A DNA stretch of 6,035 nucleotides, from contig JAWOHX010000055.1 in NCBI GenBank assembly GCA_046484975.1, positions 1-6,035 of the forward strand. The letters run 5' to 3'. This DNA comes from JAWOHX01 sp046484975. GTDB lineage: Bacteria; Bacillota; Clostridia; DUPQ01. A program made the translations under genes and the position numbers. A model generated the notes under the pieces. That model was not told the DNA's origin. It did not search any database and saw nothing but the letters and a program-made list of their open reading frames with translations. Of the stretch, positions 1-6,034 are shown one piece after another (position 1 is the stretch's first letter; each line of letters opens with the position of its first letter).

Positions 1-38
1 ATGGCAAATAAAATCATAACAGATAAAATCTTCCTCAT
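1..38 (-). CDS. 5' end of a gene for a probable exported protein (partial)
   Basis: Only the first 12 codons are inside the window, reading MRKILSVMILFA, and the gene continues off the left edge. Two basic residues followed by a hydrophobic run are typical of the start of a Sec signal peptide or lipoprotein signal. A good ribosome binding site, AAGGGAG on the minus strand (48-54), lies 9 bases before the ATG, which is the main reason to believe the start. The gene follows murC on the same strand after a gap of 111 bases. No function can be assigned from so little sequence, and a chance ATG behind a purine-rich stretch is the alternative. Confidence 0.45.
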   Translation of the reverse strand, partial: MRKILSVMILFA

Positions 39-149
39 AATATGGTACTCCCTTTTAGATAATAATGCTCCAATGTCCCAACGACATGAGCACAGGGTTT
101 AAACCAGGTATTATCTCGGCTAACTCCAATTTTTCCGAAGGCCTGGACC
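39..149. other. Intergenic region downstream of murC
   Basis: This stretch lies between the murC stop and the start of the partial minus-strand gene. I see no convincing intrinsic terminator: there is no GC-rich stem followed by a T run on the minus strand. The only symmetric elements are the short palindrome GGTTTAAACC and a 5-base stem (ATGTC/GACAT). A TATTAT element lies near the right distance upstream of the partial gene, but it has no well-spaced -35 box. Whether the partial gene is co-transcribed with murC is undecided. Confidence 0.35.
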
Positions 150-1544
150 CTATTCCCGGGTCAGCCTTTCATAAAGGATATCGGAGATCTCCACGATGTT
201 CTTGGAACCCAGGATCATGATGATATCCCCGGGCCTGGCATGACGGACAAGATGGTCCGTGATTGCCTCGTAAGAGGGCAGGTAAATGGCGTCAGGATGG
301 TGTTTGGCGATGTTATTTGCCAGAATCTCGCTGTTCATGTCCTTTGGGATCTCCTCCCGGTCGTTGTAGACGTCAGCCATGATCACGTGGTTGGCATGGG
401 AGAAGCAGGTGGAGAATTCCTCAAAAAGCACTTTGATCCGGGTGAAGGTATGCGGTTCGAAAACCGCCCAGATCTCCCGATGGTCCATGTTGCTCGCGGT
501 CTCCAGGGTGATGTCGATCTCAGTGGGGTGATGGGCGTAGTCGGACACGATGAGGATGTCGTTGGCCTTTCCCCGGATGTCAAACCTCCTTTTCGCCCCA
601 TGCATGGTTTCCATGGCATCCGCAATTCTTGCCGGGTCCCCTCCCAAAAAATGGCAGGCGGCGGCCGCAGCCAGTGCATTGAGGACGTTGACCCTCCCCC
701 GAAGGCCGAGCCTCACCCGCCTGATGAGGGAGCCCTTCATGTACAGGTCAAAAGCACCGTAGCCTTCCCCGTCATAAAGGATGTCAATGGCCGAATAGTC
801 CAGGAACCTGTTCTCCAGGCCGTAATACAAACGGTTGCATTCCGCCCTCTCATAGATGTTCCGTGTGTTCACATCATCATAACAGGCCACCAGACAGCCT
901 TCCTGGGGAATCAGCCTGGCAAATTTCAAAAAAGCCTGCTCCATGGCCTCCAGGTCCTTGAACCAGTCCACATGGTCGTAGTCGATATTCAGGATGATAC
1001 CTACGAAAGGGGAAAGCTTCAGGAAGGTATCGTTGTATTCGCAGGCTTCCGTTACGAAATATTCGGTACTTCCCACCTTCACGGTGCCATTGATGAAATC
1101 CGCCTCTCCTCCGAGGTGTATGGTGGGGTCGAAGCCGCATTGTTGGAGGAGATGGCCAGCCATGGCGGTGGTGGTGGTCTTCCCGTGGGCTCCCGAGACC
1201 CCGACTGAAAATGGGTACCCCTTCATGATCATGCCCAGGAGCACCGCCCTGTCCATCAGGGGGATGCCGCTTTCTGCCGCCTTTTGGTATTCGCAGTTGT
1301 CCGGATGGATGGCTGCGGTGTATACAACCAGGTCGGGGGAGCCCATCCGGTCCCGGTCGTGGCCCATGTAGATGTCCGCTCCCAGGGCCTGGAGTTTTTC
1401 GGTGCGATTGGAGGATTCGAAGTCGGAACCCGAAACCTTGTATCCCTGCCCCATGAGGATTTCGGCAAGCCCCGACATGCTGATGCCGTTGATGCCGATG
1501 AAATGGACGGCTGTAATTTCTTCTTTAAAAATACGAGTATTCAT
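150..1544 (-). CDS. murC: UDP-N-acetylmuramate--L-alanine ligase (MurC)
   Basis: MurC is a cytoplasmic ATP-dependent ligase that adds L-alanine to UDP-N-acetylmuramate, the first amino acid of the peptidoglycan stem peptide. The 464 residues fit the family length and its three-domain order. An N-terminal Rossmann-like UDP-binding domain opens with FIGINGISMSG (residues 15-25). The central ATPase domain has the P-loop GAHGKTTTT (118-126), EACEYNDTF (166-174) and NIDYDHVDWF (186-195). The C-terminal domain has AKRRFDIRG (317-325), DYAHHPTEI (335-343) and FEPHTFTR (362-369); the YAHHPTEI block favours MurC over the other Mur ligases. One oddity is LGSKNI (445-450), where the family usually has a GAGD-like motif. 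The ATG at 1544 is the only usual start codon after an in-frame TAG at 1557-1559, yet it has no ribosome binding site. The gene diverges from spoVG. Confidence 0.95.
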   Translation of the reverse strand: MNTRIFKEEITAVHFIGINGISMSGLAEILMGQGYKVSGSDFESSNRTEKLQALGADIYMGHDRDRMGSPDLVVYTAAIHPDNCEYQKAAESGIPLMDRAVLLGMIMKGYPFSVGVSGAHGKTTTTAMAGHLLQQCGFDPTIHLGGEADFINGTVKVGSTEYFVTEACEYNDTFLKLSPFVGIILNIDYDHVDWFKDLEAMEQAFLKFARLIPQEGCLVACYDDVNTRNIYERAECNRLYYGLENRFLDYSAIDILYDGEGYGAFDLYMKGSLIRRVRLGLRGRVNVLNALAAAAACHFLGGDPARIADAMETMHGAKRRFDIRGKANDILIVSDYAHHPTEIDITLETASNMDHREIWAVFEPHTFTRIKVLFEEFSTCFSHANHVIMADVYNDREEIPKDMNSEILANNIAKHHPDAIYLPSYEAITDHLVRHARPGDIIMILGSKNIVEISDILYERLTRE

Positions 1545-1550
1545 GATAAT

Positions 1551-1578
1551 ATAATACTACAAAGAAGCGCAAGTTCAA
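1551..1578 (-). promoter_or_regulatory. Putative housekeeping (SigA-type) promoter of murC
   Basis: On the minus strand TTGAAC (1578-1573) and TATTAT (1556-1551) are separated by 16 bases, close to the vegetative -35/-10 pattern TTGACA/TATAAT. With the usual distance from the -10 box, transcription would begin at or within a base or two of position 1544, the A of the murC ATG, which implies a leaderless message. The lack of a Shine-Dalgarno sequence before that ATG agrees with this. A less well spaced TATATT overlaps it (1553-1548). Confidence 0.45.
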
Positions 1579-1600
1579 TGAAATGTTTATTGAATGGACA

Positions 1601-1626
1601 AGGAAAATGCAATAAACAGAGAATAT
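1601..1626 (+). promoter_or_regulatory. Putative SigH-type promoter of spoVG
   Basis: AGGAAAA (1601-1607) followed after 13 bases by GAATAT (1621-1626) resembles the SigH pattern AGGAWWW ... GAAT, and spoVG is a classic SigH-dependent gene in Bacillus subtilis. The gap is about one base shorter than the B. subtilis spoVG promoter as I recall it. A TATAAT at 1632-1637 is present too, but no -35 box stands 16-18 bases upstream of it. The region lies 45-70 bases ahead of the spoVG ATG, leaving a short leader. Strength and sigma factor are inferred from pattern and context only. Confidence 0.4.
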
Positions 1627-1656
1627 CCGGTTATAATCAATTCGATTGCAAAACGG

Positions 1657-1663
1657 AAGGTGG
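1657..1663 (+). promoter_or_regulatory. Ribosome binding site of spoVG
   Basis: AAGGTGG, one mismatch from AAGGAGG, ends 7 bases before the ATG at 1671 and fixes the spoVG start. Confidence 0.75.
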
Positions 1664-1670
1664 GTTGTAA

Positions 1671-1991
1671 ATGAACGTAACGGACGTGCGCATCAGAAAA
1701 ATATCAACTGGCGGAAAGATGAAGGCGGTTGTATCAATCACCATCGACGACTGTTTCGCTGTGCATGACATCAAGGTCATCGAGAGTCAGAAAGGCTTGT
1801 TCATTGCGATGCCAAGCAGAAAGACGCCGGATGGACAATTCAAGGATATTGCACATCCAATCAATTCAGAAACCAGGACTGAGCTTGAGCAGATGATCAT
1901 CAACCGGTACAATGAAATCGAAGATGAGGAGCAGGCACACCAGGACCAGGACAATAGCCAGAGTCAGGAACAGGAACAGGAACAGGAATAG
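1671..1991 (+). CDS. spoVG: SpoVG family regulatory protein
   Basis: SpoVG is a small nucleic-acid-binding regulator, named for its effect on sporulation (septation) in Bacillus and also known to affect virulence and envelope genes in other Firmicutes. The conserved core is nearly complete: MNVTDVRIRKI at the start, then MKAVVSITIDDCFAVHDIKVI (17-37) and the signature block around FIAMPSRKTPDGQFKDIAHP (44-63). The protein has 106 residues, somewhat longer than usual, because of a tail (85-106) built almost only from E, Q, D, N and S and ending in repeated QE. Such tails vary among SpoVG proteins. It is the first gene of the rightward cluster and is followed after 72 bases by an amidohydrolase gene, with no terminator visible between them. 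Its place ahead of a glmU-like gene and prs matches the Bacillus order. Confidence 0.95.
   Translation: MNVTDVRIRKISTGGKMKAVVSITIDDCFAVHDIKVIESQKGLFIAMPSRKTPDGQFKDIAHPINSETRTELEQMIINRYNEIEDEEQAHQDQDNSQSQEQEQEQE
1965..1988 (+). repeat. Four perfect tandem CAGGAA hexamers at the 3' end of spoVG
   Basis: CAGGAA occurs four times in a row and is followed directly by the TAG stop. In frame it encodes alternating Q and E residues. Because the unit is six bases, gain or loss of copies would change tail length without shifting the frame. Confidence 0.9.
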
Positions 1992-2063
1992 ATCCGTTTG
2001 CTTATCATAGGCGGGATATTCGCTGTCATTCAAAACCACTGCCTTTTGCTTGATTGGGGATTT

Positions 2064-2807
2064 ATGATCATTGATATCCATGCCCACACATGGTTCGCCA
2101 CCTACCTGGAAGACAGGAGGAGCGTTCTTTCTGCATGTTCAAGGCATGGCTTCGACAGAGTCTATATATCCACCCTGGGGGTTTATAACCCCTCACCGAA
2201 GGACATCGCCGCATACAATGCAATCACCCACGGGTTCATGGAAGAGAACCCTGGTCTCATCCGGGGTTTTGTGACGGTGGATCCGGTGCATCCTGATTGC
2301 CTGGAGGTTTTCAAACAGGGGATTTTCCGGCAGGGAATGGAAGGGGTGAAGATCTGGGTCTCATGCCTGTGCGACGACCCACGGGTCAACCCCCTGGCGG
2401 AGGCCTGCATCCGTGAAGGGCTTCCCCTCTTGATACATGCCTTCAAAAAAGCCACGGGGCAACTGCCTTTTGAGACCACCGGGGTCCATGTAAGGAGCCT
2501 GGCCCTGCGATATCCGGAGCTGAAGATCATCATGGCCCACATGGGGGGCGACCTTTACCACGGGCTGCGGTGCATTGACGACCTGCCCAATGTATGGACA
2601 GACATCTCCGGGACACTCTGCGGGAATGACGACATGCAATATGCCATGGGTATGGTGGGAGAAGGCAGGATCCTCTTCGGAACCGACATGCCTGCCTCCC
2701 CTCATGCAGCCCTGGCCAGGGTGGAAGGATCAGGCCTGGGAGACGCTGCCAGGGAAAGGATCTATTACCGGAATGCGCTGGAGATTCTTGAAAGGAAGGG
2801 AAGATGA
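2064..2807 (+). CDS. Metal-dependent amidohydrolase, TIM-barrel family (COG2159-like)
   Basis: The 247-residue protein has the layout of an amidohydrolase-2 TIM-barrel hydrolase. It shows the metal-binding HxH in MIIDIHAHT (H6, H8), a lysine in GVKIW (K96), a histidine in LLIHAF (H125), a second one in MAHMGGD (H159), and the acidic residue in FGTDMP (D208). All expected metal ligands and the catalytic aspartate are therefore present, and hydrolysis or decarboxylation of a small substrate is likely; which one cannot be told. No signal peptide is seen, so it should be cytoplasmic. The ATG at 2064 is chosen because the conserved strand IDIHAHT normally begins the protein and GGGGA lies just upstream (2056-2060, spacing only 3 bases). 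A TTG at 1998 would add 22 residues unlike the family. The stop overlaps the next gene as ATGA. Confidence 0.85.
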   Translation: MIIDIHAHTWFATYLEDRRSVLSACSRHGFDRVYISTLGVYNPSPKDIAAYNAITHGFMEENPGLIRGFVTVDPVHPDCLEVFKQGIFRQGMEGVKIWVSCLCDDPRVNPLAEACIREGLPLLIHAFKKATGQLPFETTGVHVRSLALRYPELKIIMAHMGGDLYHGLRCIDDLPNVWTDISGTLCGNDDMQYAMGMVGEGRILFGTDMPASPHAALARVEGSGLGDAARERIYYRNALEILERKGR

Positions 2808-3517
2808 CGGACCACAACTGTCTGTCGGGCCGGTGGCCCTTCAAAAAGACAAGGTCCCATACCGTCGCCGACCTGGCGGAAATCCATGGGAAATACGGGA
2901 TTGCCACGGGAATGGTGGCCTCCCTGGAGGCCATATTCTACCGGCATCCTTTCGAAGGGGACCTGGATCTGTCCCGGGAACTGAAGGGTACCCCCTACAT
3001 GCAGGTCTTGTGCATCAATCCTGCCGAGCCCTTCCCCAGGAAGGACATGCAAAGGGCCAGGGACAATTTCCCCTTCCATGGAATCCGGGTGTATCCCTCG
3101 CTACACGGATTTCCTCTTGACGGGACCATGTTTGCTGAGTTTATGGACCTGGCCGGGGAATACACCGGGAATTTGTATATTTCCTGCCGGATGAACGATG
3201 TCCGCCTGGACCACCTGGTCTCCCAACGGGTACCCGGGGTGGAGGAGCTGGGGAAAATGCTGGGGAAAGGTTTTGGCGGGAACACCTATCTGTTAAACCT
3301 GAAACTGGAGGAAGTCCTTGCATTGAAGGACTGGATAATGGGGAATGAGAATGTCTTTTTTGACATTTGCGAGATAAAACAGATGATTTCACCCATGGAA
3401 AAGTTGTATAATGAAGGTGTGGGGGAAAGGGCTGTGTTCGGTTCATTTCATCCCCTGAACAATTTTTTATGCGCCTACATGAATTTTAAGGAACTTTCAG
3501 GATGTGGAACAAAATGA
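2804..3517 (+). CDS. Amidohydrolase-fold protein lacking the usual metal ligands
   Basis: This 237-residue protein looks like a relative of the gene before it: it opens with a GRWPF block (9-13), has IRVYPSLHG (94-101) where a third strand would lie, FFDICEI (185-191) and VFGSFHPLNN (211-220) at the position of FGTDMP. The HxH at the start is replaced by DHNCLSG, the lysine strand carries IRVY, the two central histidine blocks read LYISCRM and TYLLNL, and the aspartate of GTD is absent. These changes suggest that it no longer binds the standard metal centre, so it may be a non-catalytic partner or may use other chemistry. It starts in a 4-base ATGA overlap, with AAGGAAGG (2792-2799) upstream. 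A partner role for the active paralogue is inference. Confidence 0.75.
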   Translation: MTDHNCLSGRWPFKKTRSHTVADLAEIHGKYGIATGMVASLEAIFYRHPFEGDLDLSRELKGTPYMQVLCINPAEPFPRKDMQRARDNFPFHGIRVYPSLHGFPLDGTMFAEFMDLAGEYTGNLYISCRMNDVRLDHLVSQRVPGVEELGKMLGKGFGGNTYLLNLKLEEVLALKDWIMGNENVFFDICEIKQMISPMEKLYNEGVGERAVFGSFHPLNNFLCAYMNFKELSGCGTK

Positions 3518-4440
3518 AGAACGAGTGCAGGATAAGCCCGGTGGATTCCTTTGCGCCTTTCAGGGACAGGAACATGTACGGAATCGATCCCATGGCATGC
3601 TTGCAAAAAAAGCTGGCGCACATGGGAATCCGCGTCACCATCGACAGTACCAACGTGGTCCCGGAGGACCTCTTCTACCTGGAGGAAGAGGAAATCCTGC
3701 AATACATTCACAAGAAGAAAGCCTATGTGAAAATCACGGACGAACTGTCCTTCTACAATGCCATGTGCGCCATCAAAAGGCAGATCAACATATTCCATCT
3801 TCGTAACCAGGTGCGGATCCTGAACATCGAGGACACCTATATCGATGCCAATGCAACCATCGGAAAAGACACCGTCATCTATCCCGGAACCTTCATCGAA
3901 GGGGAGTGTATCATCGGGGAGGGATGTGTCATCGGCCCAAACACCAGGATTGTGGACACAGGCGTGGGGGAATTAACCACCATCATCCAGTCGGTGGTGC
4001 TGGAAAGCCTGGTGGGAAAAAGCTGCAGCATCGGTCCCTTCTCCTACATCCGGCCGGAAACGGTGCTGGAGGACAAGGTGAAGGTGGGGGATTTTGTGGA
4101 GATCAAAAAATCAAACATCGCCCATGGCACGAAAATCCCCCATCTGGCATACATCGGTGATGCTAGGATCGGACGCAACACGAACATCGCCTGCGGTGTC
4201 ATCACCGCCAACTACGACGGCATCCGCAAGCACCGGACCATCATCGGGGACAACTGCTTCGTGGGATGCAACACAACCCTTGTGGCACCGGTCACGGTGG
4301 AGAGGGACTCCTACATCGCGGCAGGGTCCACCATCACGGAGCCTGTGGGGGAAGGCTCCCTGGCCATCGCCAGGGAACGACAGGTGAACAAGGAGGGATG
4401 GGTGTCCCGGACAGGACACGGAAGGATGGAGAAGGAATGA
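3502..4440 (+). CDS. Left-handed beta-helix N-acetyltransferase, GlmU C-terminal type, without the uridylyltransferase domain
   Basis: From about residue 80 to 300 this 312-residue protein matches the acetyltransferase half of GlmU, which acetylates glucosamine-1-phosphate with acetyl-CoA. Visible are the linker helix and ENTYID-like stretch (IEDTYIDANATIGKDTVIYPGT, 109-130), many hexapeptide turns, IGPFSYIRPE (177-186), FVEIKKS (198-204), PHLAYIGDARIG (213-224, with H214 at the place of the E. coli catalytic His363), ITANYDG (234-240), LVAPVTV (260-266) and the closing NKEGW. The N-terminal nucleotidyltransferase domain with its LSAGxGTRM loop is missing; residues 1-80 are unrelated to it. 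GlmU is normally about 455 residues. The start at 3502 has AAGGA (3488-3492) 9 bases upstream. An ATG at 3514 would give an ATGA overlap with the previous stop and is a fair alternative. The location between spoVG and prs is that of glmU in Bacillus. Confidence 0.85.
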   Translation: MWNKMKNECRISPVDSFAPFRDRNMYGIDPMACLQKKLAHMGIRVTIDSTNVVPEDLFYLEEEEILQYIHKKKAYVKITDELSFYNAMCAIKRQINIFHLRNQVRILNIEDTYIDANATIGKDTVIYPGTFIEGECIIGEGCVIGPNTRIVDTGVGELTTIIQSVVLESLVGKSCSIGPFSYIRPETVLEDKVKVGDFVEIKKSNIAHGTKIPHLAYIGDARIGRNTNIACGVITANYDGIRKHRTIIGDNCFVGCNTTLVAPVTVERDSYIAAGSTITEPVGEGSLAIARERQVNKEGWVSRTGHGRMEKE

Positions 4441-4468
4441 GCGGACCAATCGCTGCAAGTGCCGCATG

Positions 4469-4477
4469 AGGAGGGAG
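4469..4477 (+). promoter_or_regulatory. Ribosome binding site of prs
   Basis: AGGAGGGAG is a strong Shine-Dalgarno match, ending 12 bases before the ATG at 4490, which is rather long. It favours 4490 over an in-frame ATG at 4466, which overlaps this element and has nothing similar upstream. Confidence 0.6.
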
Positions 4478-4489
4478 ACGGAAAATATT

Positions 4490-5593
4490 ATGGGATCAAG
4501 AAGTTTACCGGTGGGGGACCTTGGCCTGATTCGGCTGGAAGGCAGCAACGGATTCGGGCAACGGGTGGATGAAAACATCGTCGCCATGAGACGGGGTGAG
4601 AAAAAGACATTCATCATCGACATCAGTGAAGTGCGCTTTTCCAACGGTGAGGGCAAGGTCGTCCTGAACGAGACGGTGAGGGGGAAGGACATCTACATCC
4701 TGGGGGATGTTGGAAATTACGGCTGTACCTATGACATGTTCGGATCCCCCAACAGGATGGGTCCCGACGAGCACTTCCAGAGCATCAAACGGACCATCTC
4801 CGCCATCGGGGGAAACGCCAGGAGGGTGAACGTCATTATGCCTCTCCTCTATGCAGGCCGCCAGCACAAGCGCAAGGGCAGGGAATCCCTGGATTGCGCC
4901 GTGGCGTTGCAGGAATTGGTGGCCATGGGGGTGAACAACATCATCACTGTGGACGCCCATGATCCGAGAATTGAAAACGCCATTCCCCTCAGCGGCTTCG
5001 AGAACATGTATCCCACCTTCGACATGCTAAAAGCCATCGTCATGAGTGAGGAAAGGATGCAGACGGAGTTCACCGGCATGACAGTGATCAGCCCGGACAC
5101 CGGCGCCATGGACCGGGCCATCTATTATGCCGAGGCCATGGGATGCAATATCGGCGTCTTTTACAAGCGCCGTGACTACACCAAGCTGGTGAATGGGAAA
5201 AACCCCATTCTGGAACACAGCTACCTGGGGGGAAGTTTGGAAGGCAGTGACATCCTCATTGTGGACGACATGCTGTCCAGTGGGGAGTCCATCCTGGACA
5301 TCGCAAGGCTGGCCAAATCCCAGAAAGCCAAGAACGTGTATGTGGCCGTGACCTTTGCCTTCTTCACCGAAGGCACCCGCAGCTTCGACCAGGCTTATGA
5401 GGAGGGGATCATCCGGACCATTTATTCCACCAATCTTTCCTATATCCCTGAAGAAATCAAAAACAAGCCATGGTTCGTGGAAGTGGATATGTCCGGCATG
5501 ATTTCTGAGGTCATCGACCGCCTCAATTACGACATCTCCCTGTCCGACATGTTCGAGGTCACCCACAGGATCAAGGAACTGGAATCATATATA
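4490..5593 (+). CDS. prs: Ribose-phosphate pyrophosphokinase (PRPP synthetase), divergent clostridial type, cut at its 3' end
   Basis: The enzyme makes PRPP from ribose-5-phosphate and ATP for nucleotide, histidine and tryptophan synthesis. About 367 residues are native. Seen are NVIMPLLYAGRQHKRKGRES (114-133, the ATP-binding flexible-loop region), TVDAHDPRIENAIP (153-166), VISPDTGAMDRA (199-210), FYKRRDY (224-230) and the PRPP-binding loop ILIVDDMLSSGES (255-267). The pattern fits the longer clostridial branch of the family (roughly 380-390 residues) rather than the 315-residue classical enzyme. The start at 4490 follows AGGAGGGAG; 4466 is an alternative adding 8 residues. It lies 49 bases after the glmU-like gene in the cluster. 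The native protein should end a few residues after HRIKELESY. Instead the frame runs without a stop through foreign DNA to the window end, so the true stop is missing and residues encoded after about 5590 do not belong to it. Confidence 0.9.
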
Positions 5594-5596
5594 AGT
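5585..5596. other. Probable chimeric junction between two unrelated genomes
   Basis: Left of this point the plus strand encodes PRPP synthetase almost to its expected C-terminus; right of it the minus strand encodes a TupA-type protein whose reading frame stops as soon as it crosses into prs sequence. The two coding regions meet tail to tail with no intergenic DNA, and both lack their final codons. The TATATA at 5588-5593 could be a short shared sequence at the join. Base composition shifts as well: 60-base lines I counted are about 50-62% GC in prs and 63-70% beyond. Confidence 0.75.
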
Positions 5597-6034
5597 GTCG
5601 ACGCCGAAGGCGCCGATCAGCTTCTGCGTCTCCGGCTCTACCATGTACTGGGCGAAGGCCTCGCCGCCGGGGCCGTTCATCCTGTCGTTCTTCTTGGGAT
5701 CGATCGGGATGACGTGGTAGATGTTGAGCAGCGCCGCGTCGCCCTCCAGCAGCAGGCCCAGCCCCAGACTCTTCTGCGTCGCCAGCCAGGTGGCGCGGTC
5801 GGTCAGCGTGTAGCCGTCCTTTTCAGAGGCAACTCTCAGCGTCTCGCCCATGCCCTGACCGGTCTCCTGGTACCACGACTGGCCCTTGGCGGTGATGCCC
5901 GCCGCCTTCCAGTGGTTCTTCTCCGCTACGTCGGTGCCGGAGGCGTCGCCGCGCGAGATGAAGAGGCTGCCCTTGGCGGCGATGGCCTTGAAGGCCTCTC
6001 CCACCTTGGTCATGCCCTTGAGGCCGGCCGGGTC
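5588..6034 (-). CDS. tupA: Tungstate ABC transporter substrate-binding protein (TupA family), partial at both ends
   Basis: About 149 residues of a periplasmic or lipid-anchored tungstate-binding protein, which delivers the oxyanion to the TupBC permease. Starting at the window edge it reads DPAGLKGM, then FISRGDASGTD, a strong TupA signature whose RGDxSGT residues form part of the oxyanion site, then WYQETGQGMGETL, YTLTDRATW, LLLEGDAALLNIYHVI and NGPGGEAFAQYMV. The N-terminal part with the signal peptide lies beyond the right edge; the internal ATG at 6013 is not the real start. The C-terminus breaks off after GAFGVDTY, where relatives continue for about ten residues (FG.PLF-like), and the in-frame TGA at 5585-5587 comes from prs sequence. 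The GC-rich codon use differs from the rest of the window and suggests a proteobacterial-like source. No tupB or tupC is visible. Confidence 0.85.

Noticed and set aside
1..102. Plus-strand open frame of 33 codons beginning at base 1
   Set aside because: It has no visible ribosome binding site and overlaps the better supported minus-strand signal-peptide start.
240..1208. Open frame of 322 residues on the plus strand
   Set aside because: It lies fully antisense to murC, shows no family motifs and has a composition expected from the reverse complement of a GC-biased gene.
1632..1637. Perfect TATAAT as a vegetative -10 box for spoVG
   Set aside because: No -35-like hexamer is found 16-18 bases upstream and there is no TG extension, so it is not listed as a separate promoter.
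1284..1670. Plus-strand open frame ending directly before spoVG
   Set aside because: Most of it is antisense to murC and the rest crosses the promoter region; no coding signal was seen.
1998..2063. TTG start adding 22 residues to the first amidohydrolase
   Set aside because: The added residues do not resemble the family, whose proteins begin with the IDIHAHT strand, and the ATG at 2064 has its own GGGGA.
4111..5566. Several minus-strand open frames opposite the glmU-like gene and prs
   Set aside because: They overlap well-supported conserved genes and their translations show no recognisable domain.
5588..6034. Horizontal transfer of a tungstate transporter gene as the reason for the right-hand segment
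   Set aside because: No mobile-element ends, attachment site or partner genes are seen, and both genes are cut at the same point, which fits an artefactual join better.
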